Origin: Podospora pseudoanserina
Lineage: Eukaryota; Ascomycota; Sordariomycetes; Sordariales; Podosporaceae
Assembly (NCBI RefSeq): GCF_035222485.1
Contig: NC_085920.1
Location: forward strand, 3,286,001 to 3,350,000
DNA length: 64,000 nt
Direction: 5' to 3'
Under the pieces are notes generated by a model. The model worked only from the letters and a program-made list of their open reading frames with translations, made no database searches and was not told the DNA's origin. Within the stretch, counting starts at the first letter, position 1. Each line of letters begins with the position of its first letter. Positions 37,205 to 47,689 of the stretch are shown in pieces. A program made the translations under genes and the position numbers.

Positions 37205-38270
37205 GCACACGTACAAGATCAGCTCCTTTTATCTATCTATTCTAATCCTGTATACTATATATCTTGGCCAACCTTCGCTACAAGCCACCTTTTACGATAT
37301 TCACGCATTGCATTCCAGACGACCACGGTCCGGCCACCCACATATTGGCCCCTTTGCTACACGGCGGGCTTCCGCCAATTGAGGCGAGGCGCAGTTTCGA
37401 TGTTTCCCACTTTGCAATCTGGTCTGGGGCGACTGGCGTTGGTTTATGGGGCCAAAATGGAGTTCAGGGGAAAGAGGTGAAAAAAGAGAGAAAGGGGATG
37501 GATGTCCTATAAGGATCCCAAAGGAGTAAAACACCACAGACAGTTAGCATGAAGAAGCGTTGAATTATATCATGATGCGATGCAGCGGTTTCTTGCTTGA
37601 ACATCAGGAATTCAGTGAAGTCATTGTTTCATTCTCTGCCAAGGATTCCATGCCTGATGACAGCAGAACAGATTCCAGTCGTGCTTGGGTTGCTCGTACC
37701 GAGATCTTGCTTATTTGACCGTTGGCGATTGCATAAGGTGGGTTTCGCCAAGACCTCGCCCACACCAGCCACCCAATGAATGGCTTGGCGGGCACGGCGG
37801 GCGATTCTGTGCCCGGCGCCGGGGCACCCGCCAACTTTCTGGCCGAGTTTCGATCCACATTCCCAACCTCCTCTGAAAACTAGACGAGCGGACGCGCCGC
37901 AATCCCTGCTGAGCTGGACCCTATCTTTTTGGTGCTGGGACGAGACTGATGACGACAATTGGAGGGTGGTTGGGATGATGTGTTTCTTTCCTTGGGAGGT
38001 TGTTGGTGGGGGTGATGGATAAAACCGAGGGAGTGGCCTGGTTTTGGGGGGAGCTGCAGGTTGCTCTCTTCCCGCCTTTTTTGTTGATGTTCACTATAAG
38101 AGGATAATTTCTATAATTTCATTGTTGGGGAGAAGACAGCAAGAAATACTTTTTACGGGACTCGACTACCTTATTCTTTTCTGGTTGCTCCCAGTGGATT
38201 GTTATCCCTTACATTTTGACGACATCTTTGACGGGGTGATCCGGCTGAGACCGGCAGATAAGAACACAAG
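37205..38270. other. Spacer between TOP1 and GH16 gene
   Basis: 1.07 kb with overlapping short frames on both strands and no domain. The last 200 nt are A/T-richer and include the GH16 promoter side. Confidence 0.55.
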
Positions 38271-39793
38271 ATGATGTTCTCCAAACGATGGAAGACAGCG
38301 CTTACAGCCTCCGCCGCGCTGGTGACTGGGGTTTTGGCACAGACATGGAGTGATTGTAACCCATTACACAGCAAGTCTCTTCCCACTATGATCTCCTCCA
38401 AAACAACCTCATTAACAACCCTTTAGCAACCTGCCCCGCCAACACAGCCCTCGGCATGACAATTAACGTCGACTTCCGCCGCGGCTCGGTCGACTCCTTC
38501 ATCGCCTCCGGCGGCGCCCCCTCCTACTCCTCCGACGGCGTGACCTTCTCCGTCTCCCGCCCCGGCGAAGCCCCCCAGCTCTCCTCGCTGTTCTACATCA
38601 TGTTTGGCAGGGTGGAGGTAACGATGAAAGCCGCCCCCGGAGCCGGGATTGTCTCCTCGCTAGTCTTGCTGTCGGACACGCTAGACGAGATTGATTTCGA
38701 ATGGCTAGGCGCAGACGACAGTGAAGTGCAGACGAATTACTTCTCAAAGGGGCAGACGACGACGTATAACAGGGGGCAGTTCAACCCTGCGCCGAATAAT
38801 CAGGGGGAGTTTATCACTTATATTATTGACTGGACGCCGCAGAGGATTCAATGGTATGTTGGGGGAACGTTGGTCAGGACGTTGGGGTATGATGAGGCGG
38901 AGGGGCAGTTTCCTCAGACGCCGATGCAGGTTAAGTTTGGGGCTTGGTCTGGGGGGGACAGCGCGACGAATCCTCCTGGGACGGTGGAGTGGGCTAGGGG
39001 CCCGACGGATTACTCTCGAGGGCCGTTTAGTATGGTTGTGAGGAGTGCGGTGGTGACGGATTATAGCACGGGGAAGAGTTATACTTATGGGGATAATAGT
39101 GGGACGTGGCAGAGTATTAGGTCGGAGGGGGGGAAGGTTTATGGGAATAGTGGTGGGGCGGGGGGGATTACGGTTACGGCGAGCGCGGCGCCGGTGGCGA
39201 CGGATGTGAGTCCTACTGTCCCGGTTGGGGGGATTGGGCAGGGGGATACGGCTACGCAGACGGGGTGGCCTTGGGAGCCTACCGGGACGGATGGGGGGAG
39301 GGGGGGGCAGGGGGCGATTCCGGAGGGGTGGAGGATTACGCCGGATGGGAAGTTGAGGCCGGTTGGGGGTAGCACTGTGAGTGAGTAACGTTCTTTGTCC
39401 CCTGATAGAAGAGCTGAGCGCGCTCGGGAAGAGTGGTTTCACTTCTCGGTGTCTTGGAGTGGAAGGCTAACTTTGTGATGGTAGACACCCCCAATCCCGT
39501 GCTCTTGCTTGGGCCATTCTTCCTCTTCGTCGCCACCATCGGTTGTGAACGGTGGAATTTCTTCTCGGTCTGAGAGTATTTTGACGACGACGACCTTTAC
39601 GACTTTTGTTACGGAGACAACTCCTACAGTTTCTGGTCCTGGAGGTGACTCAAGTTCAGCGGACACACCGAACTCTGGAGAAGTGCCGCCTCCAGAACCA
39701 CTTGGGGCACCGCCGCAGAACGAGGCAGGGGGGAAGTTGATGCCTTTGATGATGGCACCGTTGGTGCTGGGTGCTGGTGTTTTGTTGCTTTGA
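38271..39793 (+). CDS. GPI-anchored GH16 cell-wall transglycosylase, Crh-like
   Basis: Links chitin to beta-glucan in the fungal wall (family role). Three exons (38271-38370, 38427-39376, 39485-39793) give 452 residues. Signal peptide MMFSKRWKTALTASAALVTG with a likely cut after L-A; mature start QTWSDCNPLHTTCPAN matches Crh proteins. Catalytic motif DEIDFEWLG starts at residue 120, with both Glu and Asp present. Further family marks: FYIMFGRVEVTMKAAPGAGI, Y-I-I-D-W-T-P-Q-R-I-Q-W-Y-V-G, W-A-R-G-P-T-D-Y. The C terminus is Gly/Ser/Thr-rich and ends in a hydrophobic stretch (MPLMMAPLVLGAGVLLL) suited to a GPI signal. The first intron (38371-38426) has donor GCAAGT, a GC-AG intron required to reach T-T-C-P-A-N. 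The 3' half of the coding strand is very G-rich. Confidence 0.93.
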
Positions 39794-40690
39794 GTATAAG
39801 CGGGTTTGGCTTTTTGCATTTTGGGCATGGCGTTCGGGAAAGGGGAAACATACCATGGGTTTGGGGCTTTAACATGATTGATGGGATAGACAGTATGAAG
39901 GATTGTAGATGAGTAGACATTTCACTCGGGTGAAGGACATAAATATGCATAATTATTGACCAGTTTCATAACATAGTGCCAGTGGCAGTGATGTGATGAC
40001 GTTTGTAAGGTAGCGTTGCTCCTGCCTCGAGGGCATGGTTTACTCCTTACTGGGGAGTGCAGCCGTCAGGTGACTGTGGGCAGATTCTGCACCATCTGTT
40101 TCTCAAGAGGATCGAAGATTGGAATCACGGCAACTTTGCAACAAGCCTCCGGCTGACAACTGATAGAGACATACAACGCACCCCGGATCATGCCACCGGC
40201 TTATCCTACAGGAAAGTCCAATTCTAAACCCGTGCAATCTCTCCTTGCCAGACTTGGACTCACACCTTTGTTGTTTACGTTTATTGAATTCTTTTCTGTC
40301 CCCATCCACCAACCTCCCGCTGGGGCGACGGCTATGTATGCTATATCCAACGGCAGCCTCAAGGGCGCGCGTTGTAACTGACTGATATACAAGACAGCTC
40401 GGGAAACCCGTAGCTCAAGGTACTATCTTTAACAAAGTTCATAAGTCATAATAAGCTAACCGGTGCGTCCATCTAGGTGATTACTGGGCTGATGAGGTTG
40501 GCGTTGTGAAACGTAAATGGGGGCAGGTGTGCGGTAAGCTCTGCTGCCATGGCTGGAACGTAAACCGGCGACGATGCCTTCAAATTGGCAAAGTCGAATT
40601 CCTCCGTCAAAAAACAATATGTTGTCGAGTCAACCGTTGATAGCAATCCGGGCTATAACAAACAGTCACGCAAAACGTTGTGGCGGCAGT
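39794..40690. other. Spacer, convergent 3' flanks
   Basis: About 900 bp after the GH16 gene, facing the 3' end of an unknown minus-strand gene. No recognisable coding or RNA feature. Confidence 0.55.
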
Positions 40691-41293
40691 TCAACCACCG
40701 AGAAGTTGGGCCTTTTCTTCGTCCTTGGTCGCTCCAGAACCAGTCTTGAGCAACCTGTACAGACTATGTCCTGAGATGCTTAGGGTCATAGCCGCGCATG
40801 TGGCCGAGGGTAAGTACCCCAGGAGGATCAGGTGGGCGCTCTCTCGACGTGCATATCCAACAAGAGCTGCAGCACCGAGAAGCGTGGTGTACACAAATAG
40901 TTGAAGAGGATCTTGGCCCTGTCGTCGCTGGGTAAACGAAGACACGGCGCAACCAAAGACCAGGCATGAGAAGAGCATCAGCCCCGGGGATGGATGAAAA
41001 AGGAAGCCATCGGTGGTGGTGGTGGGTTGGTCTGCATGCTGCTGCTGCCCTCGGTCAATCTGGACGTCGATTAGCTGGGGATCAAGAGGCTGGGCTTGGC
41101 GATGACTTGGACTGACTCTGCTGTATCCTCGATTGATATCGTTTTGAACGGTGTATTCCCAGGTGACAACACTACAGAGAGTGCCTAAGCAGATCTCAAC
41201 AGTGTCAATCGCCCAGGGCCAACACCCAGGGTTCCGAAGTAAGACTGTGGGTGTTTGCGGTAGGTGGAGAGGGCAGCATGCTTCTGAACTCAT
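40691..41293 (-). CDS. Unknown small membrane protein
   Basis: Frame of 200 residues from a true ATG at 41293, closed upstream by a stop; an acceptor-like TTAG just 5' means extra upstream exons are possible. Not recognised as any family. A hydrophilic Q/T/D-rich loop (residues about 70-105) is followed by three hydrophobic segments: GLMLFSCLVFGCAVSSF, LFVYTTLLGAAALVGYA and LILLGYLPSATCAAMTLSI. The chain ends with a charged tail and L-L-G-G. No cysteine or charged motif suggests a catalytic role. It lies head-to-head, 1.1 kb apart, with another unknown membrane protein. Coding status is uncertain: codon bias is weak and longer antisense frames are absent. Confidence 0.4.
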   Translation of the reverse strand: MSSEACCPLHLPQTPTVLLRNPGCWPWAIDTVEICLGTLCSVVTWEYTVQNDINRGYSRVSPSHRQAQPLDPQLIDVQIDRGQQQHADQPTTTTDGFLFHPSPGLMLFSCLVFGCAVSSFTQRRQGQDPLQLFVYTTLLGAAALVGYARRESAHLILLGYLPSATCAAMTLSISGHSLYRLLKTGSGATKDEEKAQLLGG

Positions 41294-42407
41294 GGAGACA
41301 GCAATTGGCTAACTTGGGAATAGAATGAACTCTGAGATCGGTAAGTGCCGAGGACTTTGATGGGTCTTGTTCTTGGAATTGGCACGAGGTCTCCCAGAAC
41401 AAAACCCCAAAATCAACCTCAAATGCCTGGGTTCTTCTTGACTATTATACCGGAGGTTTCTCCATCATTGATACCTTGCTACAAGGCTTGGACCTCGTCA
41501 AACAAATGCTGAAGCGCCGTACGGGCTACCTGAAATCCAGTTCCCTGCCTTTCCGGTATTGATGCTTCGCATCCATCGGATATCACCACACCAAGTGCGG
41601 CTCACCAGACTCATGCACCAACATCCACGCCCGAGTGGTTGCATTCTTGTCCCTCAACCTTATTCCAATCCAGTAACGATAGGCGAGAAGTGCGCGGGCT
41701 CTGATTCAGAGGCCTCTTCGTGATGCCGCGTGTGCATGAGCAGCAAGGCGACCACATGCTGCAGGAAGAGATGCCTCACCATGGCGAGGCTGACATCCAG
41801 GCAGACAGCTCTCACCGAGACTACGGGCCAATCGCCCCCCACCATTATTTTGAGCCTCACCAGGCGAACCACTCCGCGCACCATCTCAAGCATGCGAACC
41901 GAATTATCTGACGCTTCAGAGAAGCTCAAAGAGGTACCGAAACGCTCCCTTTTTGTGTGCCCGCGTGGGTTTCGTCTTCATATCAAGGAAGTTGAGCGAG
42001 GTTGCATGTAAGTGCATCCATACATTCTTGTCGGATTTGTTGCCATTGGCCCCCCCACCCACGAATCTTTTGGCGGCCTTACTTATCTGCAACGTTCAGT
42101 TCGACTACGTGGTGAGGCGAAGCTCTGCCATCTACAGGTAGAAGAGCTAGCTATCAGAGCTTGGTATTTGGAATACGCTACTAAGCTCCCCTCGTAGGTG
42201 GGCGGTAAAAAGTCCAGGCCCTCCCCTTCAGGCCGTCAAGCATTTTTCCCCCCTTCTCGTCTCTGGATTCTATTCATTCGTATACACTGCAACCAACTCG
42301 CCCCAACATCGCCCCTTTCTTTCTACACCACCTCGCGATCTCGCCAGACATTAGGCAGCAAAGGCCATAGGAGCTTTCAACCCTCATCCTATTGCCACTT
42401 CTGCACG
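41294..42407. other. Spacer between two divergent unknown membrane-protein genes
   Basis: 1.1 kb. A minus-strand frame around 41660-41929 (MLEMVRGVVRLVRLKIMVGG...) could be an upstream exon of the preceding gene, but I found no splice pair joining them in frame. Confidence 0.4.
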
Positions 42408-43303
42408 ATGGAGCGCCCCGGTTTTCCCCATGGGCAGCTGCCTCCGCGAGCGCGAGATCAAGATGTTCATAGTAAGGCCAAAATCATGTCCTGCGGTGGC
42501 ATGATTGGCACATCTATTCTTTTCCCGCTGGCCAACGGCGAAGGGAACTCCTTCCGTACCATGTGAGTAAAACTGTGTAGGCCATACGATAGAAGATACT
42601 AATAGAGTCACAGCACCCTCATTCTGTTCATCATCACGGCTATTGCGTTCCACGCAATCTATACAGAGCCGTTCATTAGGTACTTTTGTCCAGGACTGTT
42701 ACGCCGCACGTGTTTTTTCTCTAACAGTCATCTAGATCTGGACCTTCCACGGCCCCAGTTGCCTTGGTCCTATTATTGCTTGTTGTCATTGCCGCAGGCC
42801 CTACTAAGAAGGACCTGGTGCCTTGGCTTCCGCTCTTCGTAACAGCCTGGAGTCTTGTCACTCTTATGATTAACAAGCACATGGCAACCGCGTCACCACA
42901 CCTGTCAATATCAGCCGACTATCCCTTTACAGGCGTCACAATTGGAGCTGCAACGGAGCGGTCCTTCCGGTCCATGTCCAGTCAGGACAGGCGCCAGCCC
43001 CAGTTTGAATCCAACCGCCAAAACCCATTGTACTTTGGACGACATGGTCCACCCTCCAGGTATTCCCAGAGGACAAGCACAATGAGTTCAGACATTTCTC
43101 TTTCCAGCATGCCAGCGCAACGCCAGGAGCACTGGGATCCTCACACCCAGGCCTTTTTTGACAACCAGGAGATGCAGGAACTTGCCCGGTATTTGCCAGA
43201 GCCCACTCTTCCCAGGACTCAGCATGACCAAGAGAGTGACTTGAACACAGAAACTGAGACCCAGGCGTCAGAGACGGCCCGCTTCTTGCTTGGTCGTCAA
43301 TAA
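42408..43303 (+). CDS. Unknown membrane protein with disordered C-terminal tail
   Basis: Three exons (42408-42562, 42614-42679, 42736-43303) with consensus splice sites give 262 residues. Not a family I recognise. It starts MERPGFPHGQLPPRARDQ. Hydrophobic segments: ITLILFIITAIAFHAIY (spanning the first splice), APVALVLLLLVVIAAG and WLPLFVTAWSLVTLMI; a weaker one, GGMIGTSILFPLA, lies before them. The tail from about residue 130 is polar, Ser/Gln/Arg-rich and probably cytosolic, ending A-R-F-L-L-G-R-Q. The good splice sites and frame continuity across two introns support a real gene. Function unknown. Confidence 0.65.
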
Positions 43304-43977
43304 ACAGCCGCGTGCTCTGTTTAGTCACAGCTTGTTTATCTCTTTGGTTCCCTTCTTTGCTTCTTCTCCGTTTCTACATTCTTCACGCCAGGTCCGGGCC
43401 GGTTTTACCTACCCTGGCAATCCACACCGTCCGCTGGAATCAACCGGATGGATATACACTAATAATACCTTGAACACAAGGCCAAGGACACAGCAACACT
43501 TTCATCCCCGAGGCCTATCATCCCTTTCATATCACGGACGGCACGATCATCGACATATTTGTGGGATGTACCAAAAGCTGTCCCACCAACCCACACCTTC
43601 TGAAGTTTGCCGGGTCTTTTACTGTACTCGGGCTCTTCCTTGCACGATCGATCGGGTGGCTTTGTCATATCCCTCCTCTCTCGCCGTCTCAACCATCACC
43701 ATCCCGCACACGTACATGCACATGGCACATAAGGTCCGACACCCGAACATATCACCATATTGCCTATACAACTGGTTCCGGTGTTAGAGTACGACGACGA
43801 GCGTTTTTCTGTCGCATAAGAGGTAGCCATGATTTCTTGTCCCTTGAGCGATATCATTCCCCCCATTTTTTTCCATTTACGGTGTTGCCTCTACATAGAG
43901 AGCATGGGCGGGAACCACAGCCATGCGGGATCATTTATTATACGTTTTGAGGGAAAGGGAACAGTTCAGTTTTTCTA

Positions 43978-44030
43978 TTCATCAACATCATCAACATCAT
44001 CAACTTCATCCACATCATCAATATTATCAT
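43978..44030 (+). repeat. Imperfect ATC/AAC trinucleotide repeat
   Basis: ATCATCAAC-type units repeated several times with decay towards the right; a degenerate microsatellite in non-coding DNA. Confidence 0.8.
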
Positions 44031-45012
44031 CAACAGCGAGCGGCATCCAAACAAACAACAACAACAAAAGTTTTTCAGTGGACGTCTTGTCAAAAACATG
44101 AGACGCAATCCACGCTTCGACCGATCGACACCAATTATCTCGGACACGAAGAACAACATGGCATGGCATGAAATGACACCAACCCTAATGAAAGGGACAA
44201 ATCGTTCCCAAATAATTTTATCATGATGAAAATCTCAAGAAGAAATCTTGTATATAGAACATGCCATGAACGGAAACAGAACCTTGTATATAGCTTACAG
44301 ACATCAGCGGGGGTACACCAACACACACACACATAAAGGCAACACAGAAAAGAAGTGTGTGTGTGTATGGTTCTCTTTTTGTCAGGGGAAAGGGAGAAAC
44401 CCACCGCCTCGGTTCTGGTTTTCTATCTAGAGTTAACGACTTTGATCGGCTCAGGATTGTTTAAATCCTCCCTATTGGAGGTGGTGATTCAACAGAAGGA
44501 ACTCACCTATACGACGAGCCCTGCCTGGTGCGATCATTTCGCCCATAAAAGGAAGCCATCCTATTGATGGATCAAAAGGCAGAGAACCACAGATGATATC
44601 ATTTGCCACAACCCCGTTTCCTGATACAATCAATCCCTCGCTGGTGCCGGGGAAGGGAAAAAATGGGGGGAATGTATATAGCTCGGTCGGTGTATTGAAT
44701 ACAATACAATAAAGCAATAAAACGTACTCTAAAAATTCACGACATTGAACTTGGTTGCAATTCTTTTTGGTAGATTTGATTTGGGGGATAGATAGCCCTA
44801 AGACAGGACAGTCAGGTGGTGATGATGAACTCCCATAACCTAAGATGTTTTTCTTCACCAAGGTGGACTGACTTTAAGCCTCCCATGGGTTTTGCTTGAA
44901 GAGAGGATTGGATTATATCTCTTTAGACAAGCCAATGAGGCGGCTTAATATCCAGCCAGCTTAAGAACAGAAAAAAACCATCTTGGATCTCTAGGGGAAC
45001 CATCACCAACAC

Positions 45013-45036
45013 TTTTTTTTTTTTTTTTTTTTTTTT
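45013..45036 (+). repeat. Poly(T) tract, 24 nt
   Basis: Uninterrupted T run just downstream of the aminotransferase stop (A run on the coding strand), probably in its 3' flank. Confidence 0.9.
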
Positions 45037-45055
45037 GAGCAAGACTAAATAAAAG

Positions 45056-47033
45056 TTAGAGCCTGAAACTCTCCCTCACCGCCCCGCCCAACCGCCTAAT
45101 AGCCTCAGTCATATTCCCCGGCGTAGCAGCCGCAAACGTAGCCCTGAAGAACAGCCCCGTCGGCGCCACCTCCTGCTGGGCACGAAACCAACTCCCCCTT
45201 GCGATGAGCACTCCCTTGTCGATACAAGACTCGAAAATCTCTTCTTCAATCTCGAGAATGGATTTTGTTCTCGAGTCCGGGTGGAGGGTGTGGTCTAGGT
45301 GGAGCCATTGCTGTCATATATCAGCGACTATACCAAGGGTAAAGGGGGGTAAAAAAAAAAAATAAAAAAAAAACTCACAAACATGCCCGCCCTCACAACA
45401 CCCCAACTCACCACCTCTTTGGGTAGATACTCCTCGCACGCCTTGAGGAGCGTGTTCCTTCTTTCGGTGTACTCTCTCTGCAGCACCATCAACCACTTTA
45501 GATACCCCTCGTGACCCCACGTCTCGTCGAGTAGTTTATGTAAAATGACCTGCGAGAACCCGCTGGGTCCCTGGTTGGCGACTTCGGCGTGTCGGAGGAA
45601 GCGCTCGACGAGTTGGTCTGAGGCGGTGAGCCAGCCTAGTCTTGAGCCGGGGACTAGGACTTTGGAGAAGGAGTCCATCCTGATGACTCGCCCGTCCGTG
45701 TCCATGCTCAACAAAGTTGGGAGGAGGGAGTCGAGGAAGTCGGTTGTGTTGGAAGGGGCAGGGGTAGGGGTTGGGGTGATGGTGGGCGGGAGTTGGAGGT
45801 AGTAATATGGTTCGTCTTCGATGATTACAAGATCGTGCTTGGAGCAGATGTCGTAGATTTGCCTTCTTCGCTCTGGGCCTTGGGTTGCTCCTGTTGGGTT
45901 CTGACCGGATGGCACCGTGTATAAGACGTGTGGTTTTCGCTTGTTGTCCCGTTCGGAAGGGCTCCATGTTGAGAGGATGTGGTCTAGTTCGGAGGGGATA
46001 AGGCCTTGCTCGTCGATGGGGACGCCAAAGGTGGGGATGCCCAAAGGGTGGGCTGTTTCCAAGGCCGTGGCAAAAGAGAATTCTTCTGTGAGGATGGAGT
46101 CGTTTCTGGAGGAGTCGCAGAGCATGCGGAGGGTTTGCTCTAAAGCACCGGTCGAGCCGACGGTGAGGCAGGTTTTCCAGTCGGCGTAGGGGGGGTTGGA
46201 GACGAGTTCCGTGTGTTCGGTTACGAAGCGGATGAGTTGGGCCGAGCCATGTGCTTGAGCGTAGTTGAGTGAGATGGAAAGGTCGTATTCTTTTTGGACT
46301 GGGGCTGAGGGATGGGTGTCGTATTTGCCGATGGTGATGTCTTGGAAGGCGGGGTGGACCTCTGGGGGCGAGAGAGTTGGGTTGTGAAGGTAATCTGGGA
46401 CGGAGAGGGAGATGGAGTTGATGGGGAAGTACTCTGGGCACGGAAGGCCACCGCCGAGTGAGATGATGCCAGGGGTTTTGAGGTGGCGGGCAGCTTGTTT
46501 GAGCTTGCATGGTTCGCGGATAGAAGCTTCGTAGGAGAGATGATCTGTTTCACGTTAATAAATGTTCCAAAGTTGGTGATGGGGGGGGGGGACATACGGC
46601 TCATATCCTTTGCCATGGGCTTTCCTGATGACTGTTGAAGCTATGTCAGCTTGACAATAAATAACGGTTCATGAGTGGCACTTACATCCCCCTTGAAAAC
46701 CCCTGAATCACACCCCGCCGCTGTCGGGGCCACCAACCTCCCCGCCCTCCTCCTCCTCTCCAAAATCTCGCCAATAGTCACCCTTTTATTCTTCGTCGGT
46801 GTCTCTGGGATATCTGGCAACTCAACCTCAGGCAGAGGTGAAGGACCACCAATCACCGTCGCCTCGGCAGGCGAATCTAACTTTGGTCTGCTGTGAAATG
46901 ATGCCTGTTGGCCATTGTTGCTTTGAGCTTTCTTATAATTTTTGATGAAACCCGGCCGAGACGTCAAACCCCAACTCCGAGACCGGGGCACCACAGCAGC
47001 GGCCCCGGAGCCGAGACGGGCAGCTCTCCGCAT
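45056..47033 (-). CDS. PLP-dependent class I aminotransferase, Aro8/2-aminoadipate type
   Basis: Transfers amino groups between aromatic amino acids or 2-aminoadipate and 2-oxo acids. Four exons: 47033-46686, 46631-46598, 46544-45379, 45310-45056; 600 residues. The N-terminal 115 residues are basic and then Pro-rich; the start MRRAARLGSGAAAVVPRSRS could be a mitochondrial leader. The second exon is only 34 nt (SSGKPMAKDMS) and joins HHLSYEASIREPCKLKQAAR, a family hallmark. Fold type I marks: ISLGGGLPCPEYFP, VGSTGALEQTLRML, VPSGQNPTGAT, IIEDEPYYYLQLPP, and the PLP lysine K422 in MDSFSKVLVPGSRLGW. Substrate is inferred from family. The last intron (45311-45378) has a GTGAGT donor followed directly by a long T tract. 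A (TG)n run lies just upstream of the start. Confidence 0.92.
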
Positions 47034-47689
47034 ATTTGTGTTCCGTTCCGGTTGCCGTGCCAAGGACCGGGATTGTGTGTGTGTGTGTGTGTGTGTAAGT
47101 GAGATAGATGTCCGAGAGTACCAGGGTTGACGATGCAGAACAAAAAACAAAAGAGAGCTTCCAATACAAAACCAATATCACTATTTATTTGAGAATGGTA
47201 TCAACAGAAGATAAGAAAGAGATATATCTTGATGGAGCACGACTGTGCAACGTGTATGTAGCGTCAGTGATAAGCACCACCGGGACACGGCGGGGTCGAA
47301 CTAACAACGGCTACCTTCGGGTCGAGTCACCCATCCCGGCCCGCAACAAAGCTTACCTGGCCGTTCCGTTGTCCACAAAACTAACAAAAAAGGGAGGATA
47401 AGGATGGCTCACTGACCGCTCCTTGTGACCTGTCTGTACGTAATTAGCTTTAGTCGGGAGAGTCCTCATCGGATGCCGTTCTCCAGAGGTATGCAAGATA
47501 TGCATATAACAGTCGAGATGGGATGAGATGGCACGGATGGGATGAAATGGAAAGACACATCATAGATGAGTAAAATCTCATAAATCATATTCATACAAAT
47601 CCCTGTAGAGGAAGAAAGCATGCCGCTGAGTGAGACAGTCTGATATATACCATAACCCAAAATCAAAACCCCGATCCTCATACCTGATA
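47034..47689. other. Spacer: aminotransferase promoter side and P450 3' flank
   Basis: Contains a (TG)n microsatellite at 47074-47096, about 40 nt upstream of the aminotransferase ATG. A 97-codon plus-strand frame overlaps it but has no domain. Confidence 0.55.
47074..47096 (+). repeat. (TG)n microsatellite
   Basis: Short pure TG run in the likely 5' leader of the aminotransferase gene. Confidence 0.9.

Larger units (their letters stand above)
43304..45055. other. Spacer with ATC/AAC repeats and T tract
   Basis: 1.75 kb between convergent genes. Contains imperfect ATC/AAC repeats at about 43978-44030 and a 24-nt T run at 45013-45036. Open frames (e.g. 44472-44861 minus) have no domain. No gene seen. 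Confidence 0.55.
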
